From contig OX328125.1 in assembly GCA_946811695.1 (NCBI GenBank), positions 102,830,176 through 102,894,175 on the forward strand: a DNA stretch of 64,000 nucleotides, in the 5' to 3' direction. The notes beneath the pieces were generated by a model that ran no database searches, was not told the origin of the DNA, and saw nothing but the letters and a program-made list of their open reading frames with translations. The position numbers and the translations under genes were made by a program. Every line of letters begins with the position of its first letter. Positions within the stretch are counted from its first letter, which is position 1. The DNA comes from Gonocerus acuteangulatus. Taxonomy: Eukaryota > Arthropoda > Insecta > Hemiptera > Coreidae. Positions 32,937 to 44,958 of the stretch are shown piece by piece.

Positions 32937-33151
32937 TTTTTATTTATTAAATTTTAACGGCCATTTATTATTAACTACGAATTTTAGGACGGGTTATCTA
33001 TAGGTTACCACCCTTTTCTAGCCAGGATAGGGCTGATGGCTTTTCTTTTTTCTAATGAAAAGCCACCACCCCTAGTGGGAATCGAACCCACAACCCTTTG
33101 GCACGAAGTGGTAAGTACTCACGCCTTGACGCTCACGGTCACCGGGCCTCC
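32937..33151 (-). mobile_element. SINE-A copy 2
   Basis: Inverted SINE-A: tail and AACGGCCATTTATTATTAAC, body GACGGGTTATCTATAGG, then GGGAATCGAACCCAC (inverted box B) and the head CTCACGGTCACCGGG. A 9-bp duplication TACAAGGTA lies at 32928-32936 and 33152-33160. It sits next to a SINE-B relic that used an overlapping target. Confidence 0.85.
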
Positions 33152-33163
33152 TACAAGGTAGTA

Positions 33164-33166
33164 GTT

Positions 33167-33200
<34 letters not shown>

Positions 33201-33232
33201 GGCGCATCAACAAATCTTGGCTATTAGCGCCG
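33164..33232 (-). mobile_element. SINE-B relic (3' end only)
   Basis: A ~30-base T-run, then ACGGCGCATCAACAAATC and TTAGCGCCG, the inverted 3' end of SINE-B. An 11-bp duplication ACAAGGTAGTA flanks it (33153-33163 and 33233-33243), so it is a complete, severely 5'-truncated insertion. Confidence 0.75.
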
Positions 33233-33243
33233 ACAAGGTAGTA

Positions 33244-34115
33244 ATGCCCCCTAAAACAGTCGTCGCAAGATCTGTTCCAGGGTTAAGGTGCAATTAATTT
33301 AGAAATATTTCAACCTCTCATGGGATTTTTGGTTTATATAAAAAAATTCCGACTCACAGAAACTGGGTCATCTTAGTGCGGTTGCCGTTTTATCCCCTTT
33401 GATCATTAGTGAAAAAAAAACACACGTGTCATTGTAAAATAAAATCTCTAGGAAACTATTTCAGATACTACAACAGGAAATGGACATTATCCTACGGATA
33501 TTACTTCTTTTAGAGGAGAATTTAGACTCCAAAATAGGAAACCGCCAATATTTATACCGGAAATCACACTTTCCGCTTATTCAACTTATTACACACTTTC
33601 TACCTTATTACAAATACGTTTCTCATTTTGTTACCTTGTTTTACTAAGCTACTCATTTTACTCCTTAATTTAAATTAAACAACAACAAAAAAAAACTGAG
33701 ACACAAAACCACGTTCAAAAGAATGAAACTATTACTATCGAAATTTTAAACAGGGCAATAAAAATTTTATTCCTCGTCTAATGGAAAATTATCTTAGATC
33801 CCCTCTTGTAGAACATTTATTAATTTTTCGAATGTTTACCATCTTATTACCATCATTTCCAACCCTTTATCAAGTTAATTAAGAAAAAAAATTAAAATTA
33901 CAATTGGTAAATTAATAATTTTTTTTTCATAACTTCTAGTTCATGAGTAACCTCTTCTTCCTTAATCGAAGACTGTAATAACTTCTCGATGACCATGAAT
34001 AAGTGATTCATCATGGATTAGTGTTCGATCATGGATAAGTGATCCATGGCATGTCACTAATGATTTAAAATTAACTGTTTTGATTATTGTCTTCTTTAAT
34101 TGTGTATATTTATTT
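33244..34115. other. No recognised gene; AT-rich
   Basis: Mixed AT-rich sequence. A short run of ATGGAT/ATGAAT-type repeats (CATGGATAAGTGATCCATGG) lies at ~33996-34052. Nothing else was recognised. Confidence 0.35.
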
Positions 34116-34120
34116 TTTAG

Positions 34121-34165
34121 CTGAAAAAGGCTGCTAAAGACCATGCCGAAACGTTCGAAATATAG
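34121..34165 (+). ncRNA. Degenerate hammerhead-like motif (possible Penelope-type 3' end)
   Basis: CTGAAAAAGGC, a 13-base gap, GCCGAAACGTTCG. GGC can pair with GCC as stem II and GAAA is in place, but the first core element is CTGAAAA instead of CTGANGA. If real it is a decayed copy. A weak call. Confidence 0.25.
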
Positions 34166-34261
34166 TTTTTTTTTAATGAAAATCTGACTTTTTCCCTAAG
34201 CTGAATCCAAAAAATTCCTTTATTTCTTATCATCTTAAGGCTAACTCTGCATCTCACTACT

Positions 34262-35302
34262 ACACAGGCACACTCACAAAAAAATAGTGGTATTTTCCAA
34301 AGTCATCATGCATATTTTCTTATGTATTTCGACGCGCTGAATCCGGAGTCCTTTTCACCACATCACGTCAGGTGTAGGACCATTTGAAGGTCAAATTTCG
34401 TATGAAGTCGTTAAAGAAGAAATCACTAGAGCTTCCATGGTTTGGAGGGTCGCTGAATTACAATCCGAGCTCTGTTTCAGCACATCGGTGGAAAATCAAG
34501 TTCATTTTAAGGACAAATTTGTTTTTATTTTTTTTTTTTATTTTGTTTTTGCAAGAAAAGAAACTACAGTCAAAATTTTTTATTAAATAAAATTGATTAT
34601 GCCGTCTCAGGATTGGCCACACTCGGTTGACTCACTCGTACATTATGTCAAGACAGGACAGACCCACTTGTACCTACTGCAACACAGAATTATCAATAAA
34701 ACATATTCTAACAGACTGTACACTCAGGACAAATCTTCAACTACCGTACAATCTGACAGAATTACTTTCTGATGGCAGCCAGTACATGGAAAAAGTGATT
34801 AAATACCTAATAGACACACATTTATATATATAAATATTTAAATAAAGAAAAGATAACCAAAGCCACTTTGTGATGTTGATTTGGCATCATTGACCTGACA
34901 AATAACAAAGAACATACAAATAATTATATCAAACAAAACATGACTACATTATTACCTCTACAGAAACTAACCTAATAATGTAATATATTATTATTGCATA
35001 AGTTGGATCACCAGCATGATGTAAAACTATAATAAAATAAAATAAAATTAAATTGACCTATTTTTTCCTTGAAAAGTCCTTGATTTTGTACCGATGGTGT
35101 GAGATTGACGCCGGATTCGAATTCAGCGACCCTCAAAACCATGGAAGCTCTATTTATTTCTTCTTAAACGACTTCATAAGAAATTTGACCTTCAAATGCT
35201 CTTAAACCTGACGCGATGGGGTGAAACGGACTCCGGATTCGGATTTGTACATCGGAGATGTATGGCGTCTTTGGAAAAGACCACTTTTTTGTGTGCCTGT
35301 GT
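34262..35302. mobile_element. Inverted-repeat element IR-3 split by a LINE
   Basis: Arms at about 34262-34520 and 35075-35302 are inverted copies. The tips are ACACAGGCACAC and GTGTGCCTGTGT. Landmarks are CGTCTTTGGAAAAGACCAC against GTGGTATTTTCCAAAGTC, and the CCATGGTTTGGAGGGTCGCT against AGCGACCCTCAAAACCATGG blocks. A LINE fragment occupies the centre. No transposase; the target duplication is unclear. Confidence 0.7.
34598..35046 (+). pseudogene. LINE C-terminal fragment and 3' UTR inside IR-3
   Basis: The frame opens [20 protein letters not shown], then CTYCNTELSIKHILTDC, LPYNLTELLSDGSQYMEK and VIKYLIDTHLYI with a stop at ~34833. This is the post-RNase H cysteine/histidine tail of an I/Jockey-type LINE. 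The 3' UTR (CACTTTGTGATGTTGATTTG) ends in (TAAAA)n. The copy at 61050-61466 is nearly the same and is truncated within about 10 bp of the same point. Confidence 0.8.
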
Positions 35303-35395
35303 TATTTAAGTTTATTTAAATTCCTAAAATCTTATAAAATATTTGTCTTTGTAACAATTCTAAACGCAACAGAAAAAACAAAATCTTAAATGGGT

Positions 35396-35572
35396 CATAC
35401 CATGGTCTTGTGGCTAACGCCTTGAATCATCATGCGGGTGATTGCAGTTCGGATCCCGCCAGTAGCAGGGATTTTTTTCATCTTACGGCCCCTTGAGAAT
35501 GTTGCTTGCTGCACCATTGATGCCGGCAGTAATGAAAGGCCTAGCTGCCTGTGCGCCGTAAGGAAAACAAAA
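35396..35572 (+). mobile_element. SINE related to SINE-B (tRNA-derived)
   Basis: The head CATGGTCTTGTGGCTAACGC (box A-like) and GCAGTTCGGATCCCG (box B-like) resemble the SINE-B head. The body shares the order GGGATTTTTTTCATC, GCTGCACC, GATGCCGGC..TAATGA, GCGCCGTAA with SINE-B but is well diverged. AAAACAAAATCTT upstream and AAAACAAAACTT downstream may be the target duplication. Confidence 0.65.
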
Positions 35573-35874
35573 CTTCCGCGCGAATATCGCTAAAAAACTC
35601 TGTCTACTGGTTGGGATTGGCTGTTTTGAAAACATAATTTTTTATTTTAAAATAATTATGATTTTTTTTTTCAAATTTTACCAAATTCGGTTCATTTTTT
35701 TTTTTACTAAACACGCAGGTAAATTTGTTAATATAATACGTGATTGGATCGATGTCTCGAGTAGGGATATCTCCCTTTAAGGAAAAAGGAATCACCCTAA
35801 AAAATTTAATTATTGTTATATAGGGCTAAAAAAGACCAAAATATCTCTTTACTGTTGACCTTTTCACAGGTTCT
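35573..35874. other. No recognised feature
   Basis: AT-rich sequence between the SINE and the HelB start. No open frame of note. Confidence 0.35.
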
Positions 35875-35997
35875 TTTTAGTGCGGTTACTCCCTATCTCC
35901 ATAGGGAGAACCCGCTTATGAGGATGACCTCACGACGCAATCCGGAAGTGCCGACTAGAACCTTTCACGTTTCAGACCCTATAGATCACGAAAATAT

Positions 35998-36061
<64 letters not shown>

Positions 36062-37264
36062 TTGTCTGTTAACGCTCAAGCAAGCTCAAAAATGGCCCGA
36101 TTTTGATCAAATTTTGTACAAAAATCTGTCTTCTAATTTGAAAAGTCAAGTTCGTTAACCAGTAGAATCAGCCCAAGGGAAGGTAGTGTTTGGGGCGAAA
36201 TTCGCGCAAAAAAAAATCGTAACGCTTACGTTCTTGAGCTTATATGCTTGCAGGTACTTGTTTTATACGTTACTTAACATAAGAAAACGAATGAAACCAT
36301 TTTCAAGGCGATATCTGTAACCGTTTCTGAGAAAAGTGGAATCAATGTTTTTGTAAGTCATTATTTTTTTGTGAGTACTTAGAATCGCGGGATTCAATTG
36401 AAATATTTTCTACATCTTTGAAATTAATCCCAACTAAGATGTTTAAATTTTGGTTATATTTGGAGTTAAGGAAGAATGCGAAAAAAATTATTTTATTAAT
36501 AGACATAAAAAGTTTTCGGATCTTCATACATTTTTCGTAAATATCTCGATAACGGTTGGGAAATCGTGGTAAGTGGATGGTGATCATTCGAATGCTTACT
36601 AAATTCTCTACAAAATAAATAAGGTTCTAAAGCTATATGCGATAGGGCAACGTCAATCAGAGATATAAGCACTTAAAACTTAAAAAGTGTTTGTTTTGTT
36701 GTTTTGAAAGGGTTTTTCTCTTTGTTTATCTCACTTTTTAATTTGTTGTTTCTTGTTTTAAATTGCATTTATCTATAAAATTAGTATTGTAGTAAAATAA
36801 GCTAAGAAACGGTGAAAGGTATTGGTAATAAGTTTGGAGTGGCTGTGGTAATTATGATGGTAGTGGCTAATCATGATGACGTAGTTTGTTTTGAATTCTC
36901 TTATCTATATAACCTTCCTTATTTTATAGAAAGATTTAACCCACGACAGAATGGAATTTTATTCGCCATGAAGCACATATTTTCAGTTGATTATAACATT
37001 AAAACGAATTTGCTAGTAAAACAAGATACTTAAAATGACAACGAATTTTTGGTGGTTTAGAATAGAGCCATCTCAGCAGTAGTCAAAGAGTAAGTACGTT
37101 TTCAGTGCATAATTGTATTGACTTATACAGATTAAGAATTATCCGCTTCTGTGTAAGTTGGCTACTGTCAGTTTCCTGTGATTTGTGATGCTAATCTATT
37201 CCATTTCTTCGAGATGTACGTAACCGCGCTAAGATGCAGTCCCTGCGAGTCGGACTTTTTTTTT
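35875..37264 (+). mobile_element. HelB, complete copy (1.39 kb)
   Basis: It starts TTTTTAGTGCGGTTACTCCC with hairpin CTCCCTAT...ATAGGGAG, then CAATCCGGAAGTGCCGACTA and CGTTTCAGACCC; (TA)n at 36000-36059; TGTCTGTTAACGCTC; long AT-rich blocks including GGCGATATCTGTAACCG and AACGGTTGGGAAATCGTGG. The 3' end is GTAACCGCGCTAAGATGCAG, TCCCTGCGAGTCGGAC, T-run. The start TTAG(T/C)GCGGTT is the inverse of AACCGCGCTAA near the end (subterminal inverted repeat), followed by a GCAG..CTGC hairpin. Same architecture as HelA, different sequence. Confidence 0.8.
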
Positions 37265-37579
37265 AATCTCTTATCGGGCGCGATAAATGTTTTTCCTTAA
37301 TAGGTAAAACATTTGACTGGAACCAAATATGGAAATACGTCATTTTTTTTTAGCAACTTTTACGGGAATCATTTACGTATATGGTCTGACGTAATATTAA
37401 AAAATTCAAGTAAAAATTTTGGCTAAAAATCTATGCTAATGTTTAAAAGAACATCCTTCACGCGTGTATTAGATAAGGAATAATTTTAGGGTTTACCATT
37501 TAGAACAAGTACTAAGTCTTCAAGATTTAAAGACATTATATGAAAATTTCAAAGCTTCTACGAGTGTTTTTACCGCGTC

Positions 37580-38224
37580 CATAGGGAGGAACCCATGGTA
37601 TTTAGTTAAAATATTTTCTGTTTGTTTTAAATTCATATAAACAAAGATGTTTAAATTTTGGTTACGTTTGGAGTTACGGGAGGATCAGAATAAAATATTT
37701 TAATGATAGATATGAAAAGTTTTGGGAACTTCGTATATTTTCCTGAATATCTCGAAAACGGTTGGGAAATCGTGGTAAGTGGAACACAACCGTTTCAAAC
37801 TTACTAATTTATCTTGAAAAAAGGTGCTGATGAAATATTTGATTAGGCGTTGTCAATCGGAGAAATAAGTGCTTAAAACTTCAAATGTTTTTTTTCTTCT
37901 TTTGAACGGGTATTTGTCTTTGTTTAAACCAATTTTTTCTTTTGTTTTAAATTGAATTCATCTGTAAAATTATTATTATAGTAAAAGAAAATAAGACACA
38001 GTAAGTAGTGTGTTTCTAGAATGAAACTTGACAAGGCCAGGAAGTCATTTTTCCTAGACAGGTAGAAAGGGTACCCTTCTCAACCGTGACCTACCTGGAC
38101 CGATAAATGAATTTCATGAAAGGTCTAACAAAAATTATAACTGTTTTTATATCAAGCTTTCCGAATAAAACTAGGGATAAGAATGGAACCGCGCTAAGAT
38201 GACGCAGTTCCCGCGAGTTGGACG
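37580..38224 (+). mobile_element. HelB copy, 5'-truncated
   Basis: It picks up the HelB body at a CATAGGGAGGAACCCATGG fragment and the GTTTAAATTTTGGTTACGTT block, and continues to GGAACCGCGCTAAGATGACG, CAGTTCCCGCGAGTTGGAC. It lies ~300 bp after the end of the complete HelB copy, in the same orientation. The 37265-37579 stretch between them is unassigned. Confidence 0.65.
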
Positions 38225-38640
38225 TTGGCGGATTCTGAATTTAAATGAGACTGACCTTTTCTCTAAGACAAAATATTTTTGAGCCCAATTTTAACAAAAT
38301 TGGACTATTGTGATACATAAATAAATACAAATTTCAACTAACGATATTGCTCTGACCTATAGTGTCTGAAACGTGGACATTTTAGCAAGCACATCGTGGA
38401 AAAACCAGCCTGCCACGAGCAGGACTTTCCAACATATCGTCGATACAAATGCAAAGTATCGAATGTGAAAAAACAAATTTTTCATTTACAATTTTTCTGA
38501 TTGCTATTGGACTGATGTGTTTTGTGGCCAACTCTCGAAAATTAAAGAAAGATAAATTTCAATTACAGAAAATCAAACTAACGAATGTGCATTAAGTCTA
38601 ATTATAATATATCATAGGATAAAAACAAAATCATCTATAA
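38225..38640. other. Left flank of satB; no recognised feature
   Basis: AT-rich. A degenerate satB-like piece (CATATCGTCGATACAAATGC near 38432, inverted relative to the array) lies just upstream of the array. Confidence 0.45.
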
Positions 38641-41600
38641 GATACCGAACCACTTTTCACATTCGATAGTTGGCATTTGGATCGACGATATGTAAGAATC
38701 TATGGTACTAGCTAATGAATCAAGGGCGAACCCGCTCCTAATATTTTCACATTCGATAGTTGGCATTTGGATCGACGATATGTAAGAATCTATGGTACTA
38801 GCTAATGAATCAAGGGCGAACCCGCTCCTAATATTTTCACATTCGATAGTTGGCATTTGTATCGACGATATGTAAGAATCTAAGGTACTAGCTAATGAAT
38901 CAAAGGCGAAACCGCTCCTAATATTTTCACATTCGATAGTTGGCATTTGTATCGACGATATGTAAGAATCTAAGGTACTAGCTAATGAATCAAGGGCGAA
39001 ACCGCTCCTAATATTTTCACATTCGATAGTTGGCATTTGTATCGACGATATGTAAGAATCTAAGGTACTAGCTAATGAATCAAGGGTGAAACCGCTCCTA
39101 ATATTTTCACATTCGATAGTTGGCATTTGTATCGACGATATGTAAGAATCTAAGGTACTAGCTAATGAATCAAGGGCGAACCCGCTCCTAATATTTTCAC
39201 ATTCGAAAGTTGGCATTTGTATCGACGATATGTAAGAATCTATGGTACTAGCTAATGAATCAAGGGCGAAACCGCTCCTAATATTTTCACATTCGATAGT
39301 TGGCATTTGTATCGACGATATGTAAGAATCTATGGTACTAGCTAATGAATCAAGGGCGAAACCGCTCCTAATATTTTCACATTCGATAGTTGGCATTTGT
39401 ATCGACGATATGTAAGAATCTAAGGTACTAGCTAATGAATCAAGGGCGAAACCGCTCCTAATATTTTCACATTCGATAGTTGGCATTTGTATCGACGATA
39501 TGTAAGAATCTAAGGTACTAGCTAATGAATCAAGGGCGAAACCGCTCCTAATATTTTCACATTCGATAGTTAACATTTATATCGACGATATGTAAGAATC
39601 TATGGTACTAGCTAATGAATCAAGGGCGAAACCGCTCCTAATATTTTCACATTCGATAGTTGGCATTTGTATCGACGATATGTAAGAATCTATGGTACTA
39701 GCTAATGAATCAAGGGCGAAACCGCTCCTAATATTTTCACATTCGATAGTTGGCATTTGTATCGACGATATGTAAGAATCTAAGGTACTAGCTAATGAAT
39801 CAAAGGCGAAACCGCTCCTAATATTTTCACATTCGATAGTTGGCATTTGTATCGACGATATGTAAGAATCTAAGGTACTAGCTAATGAATCAAGGGCGAA
39901 ACCGCTACTAATATTTTCACATTCGATAGTTGGCATTTGTATCGACGATATGTAAGAATCTAAGATACTAGCTAATGAATCAAGGACGAAACTGCTCCTA
40001 ATATTTTCACATTCGATAGTTGGCATTTGTATCGACGATATGTAAGAATCTAAGGTACTAGCTAATGAATCAAGGACGAAACTGCTCCTAATATTTTCAC
40101 ATTCGATAGTTGGCATTTGTATCGACGATATGTAAGAATCTAAGGTACTAGCTAATGAATCAAGGGCGAAACCGCTCCTAATATTTTCACATTCGATAGT
40201 TGGCATTTGTATCGACGATATGGAAAAGAATCTAAGGTACTAGCTAATCAATCAAGGGCGAAACCGCTCCTAATATTTTCACATTCGATAGTTGGCATTT
40301 GGATCGACGATATGTAAGAATCTGAGGTACTAGCTAATCAATCAAGGGCAAAACCGCTCCTAATATTTTCACATTCGATAGTTGGCATTTGTATCGACGA
40401 TATGTAAGAATCTAAGATACTAGCTAATGAATCAAGGGCGAAACCGCTCCTAATATTTTCACATTCGATAGTTGGCATTTGGATCGACGATATGTAAGAA
40501 TCTAAGGTACTAGCTAATGAATCAAGGGCGAAACCGCTCCTAATATTTTCACATTCGATAGTTGGCATTTGTATCGACGATATGTAAGAATCTAAGGTAC
40601 TAGCTAATGAATCAAGGGCGAAACCGCTCCTAATATTTTCACATTCGATAGTTGGCATTTGGATCGACGATATGTAAGAATCTAAGGTACTAGCTAATGA
40701 ATCAAGGGCGAAACCGCTCCTAATATTTTCACATTCGATAGTTGGCATTTGTATCGACGATATGTAAGAATCTAAGGTACTAGCTAATCAATCATGGGCG
40801 AAACCGCTCCTAATATTTTCACATTCGATAGTTGGCATTTGGATCGACGATATGTAAGAATCTAAGATACTAGCTAATGAATCAAGGGCGAAACCGCTCC
40901 TAATATTTTCACATTCGATAGTTGGCATTTGGATCGACGATATGTAAGAATCTAAGGTACTAGCTAATGAATCAAGGGCGAAACCGCTCCTAATATTTTC
41001 ACATTCGATAGTTGGCATTTGTATCGACGATATGTAAGAATCTAAGGTACTAGCTAATGAATCAAGGGCGAAACCGCTCCTAATATTTTCACATTCGATA
41101 GTTGGCATTTGGATCGACGATATGTAAGAATCTAAGGTACTAGCTAATGAATCAAGGGCGAAACCGCTCCTAATATTTTCACATTCGATAGTTGGCATTT
41201 GTATCGACGATATGTAAGAATCTAAGGTACTAGCTAATCAATCAAGGGCGAAACCGCTCCCAATATTTTCACATTCGATAGTTGGCATTTGGATCGACGA
41301 TATGCAAGAATCTAAGGTACTAGCTAATGAATCAAGGACGAAACCGCTCCTAATATTTTCACATTCGATAGTTGGCATTTGTATCGACGATATGTAAGAA
41401 TCTAAGGTACTAGCTAATGAATCAAGGGCGAAACCGCTCCTAATATTTTCACATTCGATAGTTGGCATTTGGATCGACGATATGTAAGAATCTATGGTAC
41501 TAGCTAATGAATCAAGGGCGAAACCGCTCCTAATATTTTCACATTCGATAGTTGGCATTTGTATCGACGATATGTAAGAATCTAAGGTACTAGCTAATGA

Positions 41601-43941
41601 ATCAAGGGCGAAACCGCTCCTAATATTTTCACAATCGATAGTTGGCATTTGGATCGACGATATGTAAGAATCTGAGGTACTAGCTAATCAATCAAGGGCA
41701 AAACCGCTCCTAATATTTTCACATTCGATAGTTGGCATTTGTATCGACGATATGTAAGAATCTAAGGTACTAGCTAATCAATCAAGGGCGAAACCGCTCC
41801 TAATATTTTCACATTCGATAGTTGGCATTTGGATCGACGATATGTAAGAATCGAAGGTACTAGCTAATGAATCAAAGGCGAAACCGCTCCTAATATTTTC
41901 ACATTCGATATTTGGCATTTGTATCGACGATATGTAAGAATCTAAGGTACTAGCTAATGAATCAAGGGCGAAACCGCTCCTAATATTTTCACATTCGATA
42001 GTTGGCATTTGGATCGACGATATGTAAGAATCTATGGTACTAGCTAATGAATCAAGGGCAAAACCGCTCCTAATATTTTCACATTCGATAGTTGGCATTT
42101 GTATCGACGATATGTAAGAATCTAAGGTACTAGCTAATGAATCAAGGGCGAAACCGCTCCTAATATTTGCACATTCGATAGTTGGCATTTGGATCGACGA
42201 TATGTAAGAATCTATGGTACTAGCTAATGAATCAAGGGCGAAACCGCTCCTAATATTTTCACATTCGATAGTTGGCATTTGGATCGACGATATGTAAGAA
42301 TCTAAGAAACTAGCTAATGAATCAAGGGCGAAACCGCTCCTAATATTTTCACATTCGATAGTTCGCATTTGGATCGACGATATGTAAGAATCTATGGTAC
42401 TAGCTAATGAATCAAGGGCGAAACCGCTCCTAACATTTTCACATTCGATAGTTGGTATTTGTATCGACGATTTGTAAGAATCTAAGGTACTAGCTAATCA
42501 ATCAAGGGCGAAACCGCTCCTAATATTTTCACATTCGATAGTTGGCATTTGTATCGACGATATGTAAGAATCTAAGGTACTAGCTAATCAATCATGGGCG
42601 AAACCGCTCCTAATATTTTCACATTCGATAGTTGGCATTTGGATCGACGATATGTAAGAATCTAAGATACTAGCTAATGAATCAAGGGCGAAACCGCTCC
42701 TAATATTTTCACATTCGATAGTTGGCATTTGGATCGACGATATGTAAGAATCTAAGGTACTAGCTAATGAATCAAGGGCGAAACCGCTCCTAATATTTTC
42801 ACATTCGATAGTTGGCATTTGGATCGACGATATGTAAGAATCTATGGTACTAGCTAATGAATCAAGGGCGAAACCGCTCCTAATATTTTCACATTCGATA
42901 GTTGGCATTTGTATCGACGATATGTAAGAATCTAAGGTACTAGCTAATCAATCAAGGGCGATACCGCTCCTAATATTTTCACATTCGATAGTTGGCATTT
43001 GGATCGACGATATGTAAGAATCTAAGATACTAGCTAATGAATCAAGGGCGAAACCGCTCCTAATATTTTCACATTCGATAGTTGGCATTTGTATCGACGA
43101 TATGTAAGAATCTAAGGTACTAGCTAATCAATCAAGGGCGAAACCGCTCCTAATATTTTCACATTCGATAGTTGGCATTTGGATCGACGATATGTAAGAA
43201 TCTAAGATACTAGCTAATGAATCAAGGGCGAAACCGCTCCTAATATTTTCACATTCGATAGTTGGCATTTGGATCGACGATATGTAAGAATCTAAGGTAC
43301 TAGCTAATGAATCAAGGGCGAAACCGCTCCTAATATTTTCACATTCGATAGTTGGCATTTGGATCGACGATATGTAAGAATCTATGGTACTAGCTAATGA
43401 ATCAAGGGCGAAACCGCTCCTAATATTTTCACATTCGATAGTTGGCATTTGTATCGACGATATGTAAGAATCTAAGGTACTAGCTAATGAATCAAGGGCG
43501 AAACCGCTCCTAATATTTTCACATTCGATTGTTGGCATTTGGATCGACGATATGTAAGAATCTATGGTACTAGCTAATGAATCAAGGGCGAAACCGCTCC
43601 TAATATTTTCACATTCGATAGTTGGCATTTGGATCGACGATATGTAAGAATCTAAGATACTAGCTAATGAATCAAGGGCGAAACCGCTCCTAATATTTTC
43701 ACATTCGATAGTTGGCATTTGGATCGACGATATGTAAGAATCTATGGTACTAGCTAATGAATCAAGGGCGAAACCGCTCCTAACATTTTCACATTCGATA
43801 GTTGGCATTTGTATCGACGATTTGTAAGAATCTAAGGTACTAGCTAATCAATCAAGGGCGAAACCGCTCCTAATATTTTCACATTCGATAGTTGGCATTT
43901 GGATCGACGATATGTAAGAATCTAAGGTACTATCTAATGAA
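38640..43941. repeat. satB block 1: 90-bp satellite, ~59 monomers
   Basis: The monomer contains TAATATTTTCACATTCGATA, GTTGGCATTTGTATCGACGA, TATGTAAGAATCTAAGGTAC, TAGCTAATGAATCAAGGGCG and AAACCGCTCC. The minus strand translates as 30-residue repeats starting MPTIECENIR because 90 is a multiple of three. Many monomers carry AATCAATC in place of AATGAATC, which puts a TGA in that frame, so the frame is not kept. Before ~40200 almost all monomers have GTATCG; from ~40280 GTATCG and GGATCG monomers largely alternate. Confidence 0.95.
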
Positions 43942-44958
43942 TCAAAAGTTTTTCCGAAAGCGACTTTTGGCACTGTATGACCATAATAAACCATAAACGG
44001 AAATGACCCACTCCCTCCGTTAATCGAATACAATAAAAAAATCCATCCGATTTTTCTTTTTTGATGGCTTATTGAGCAGAAAAGCTCAATTTCTTGCTAA
44101 ATTCATTTAAATATCCAGAATAGTGATAAGCACCTTTACTGGAATAAAATCAACACTTCAGAAATTATAGTTGCCTTGGCAATTTATTAGGTTTTCATAT
44201 AGCCTGTTTGCAGTTTCAACGATTTCTAAACCTTTTTCTGAATTCCCATAGAGGGAGGGAGGAACCGCGCTTATAAGGTTGACCTCTTGACGCAATTATA
44301 TTTTGTTTTAAATTTGCATATTTGAGGGCCTGCAAATATGGAAATACGCCATCTTGTTTACTTTTTTTTTCTGCCAACTTTTTTGGTAACCGTCCCGTCG
44401 TCCACTTCGTCACGCAGGAGCTGCAAAACTAAGCACCTTTTTCAGCAATGTAAATTTACGTCAAATTACTAAAGAATAAGAAGAATGCCGGTCTCTCGGT
44501 TTTTGGAACAGCTTCATCTGTAGACTTGGTAAGCTGTCGATGTCCCTTAATAACATAATTCATAGTACAACTTTATTACATGAATCCTATATGTAATAAT
44601 ACATGCACATATATATTTGTACTGAACAGCAGAATCAATTTACAATAGAAGACAGCCTTCAGCGCTCCTAGTGCCCGATCCGGTTTAGTTACATTTCACC
44701 GTAATACTGATTAAACCCAACTTCTAATGAACCGATTCAGTTTATTTTTAAAACAAATCATTCTCATTAGATAAACACGACGTACACCAAATGTCGTTAC
44801 AATACACGCGAAAGAACGTTCTGTAGAAGCAAATCAGTAATGTTGGTCCGGATAAACGCCCATCCTAATAAACCGATTAAGTTTATTTTTACTACGTATA
44901 ATCCTGTTAAGATAAAAATTGGGACTGCTCTAAAAGTGGAAGTGTTGAAAATAATATT
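43942..44958. other. Spacer between satB blocks, copy A
   Basis: Non-satellite sequence duplicated at 48816-49832. In order: a unique piece starting AAGTTTTTCCGAAAGCGACT; a 94-bp segment (44085-44178) that is the inverse of 45113-45205; a HelB-like start fragment (CATAGAGGGAGGGAGGAACC at ~44248); and from 44395 the inverted HelA 3' end (GTCACGCAGGAGCTGCAAAA, CTAAGCACCTTTTTCAGC) and body. No credible gene; short open frames on the minus strand recur only because the segment is duplicated. Confidence 0.75.
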
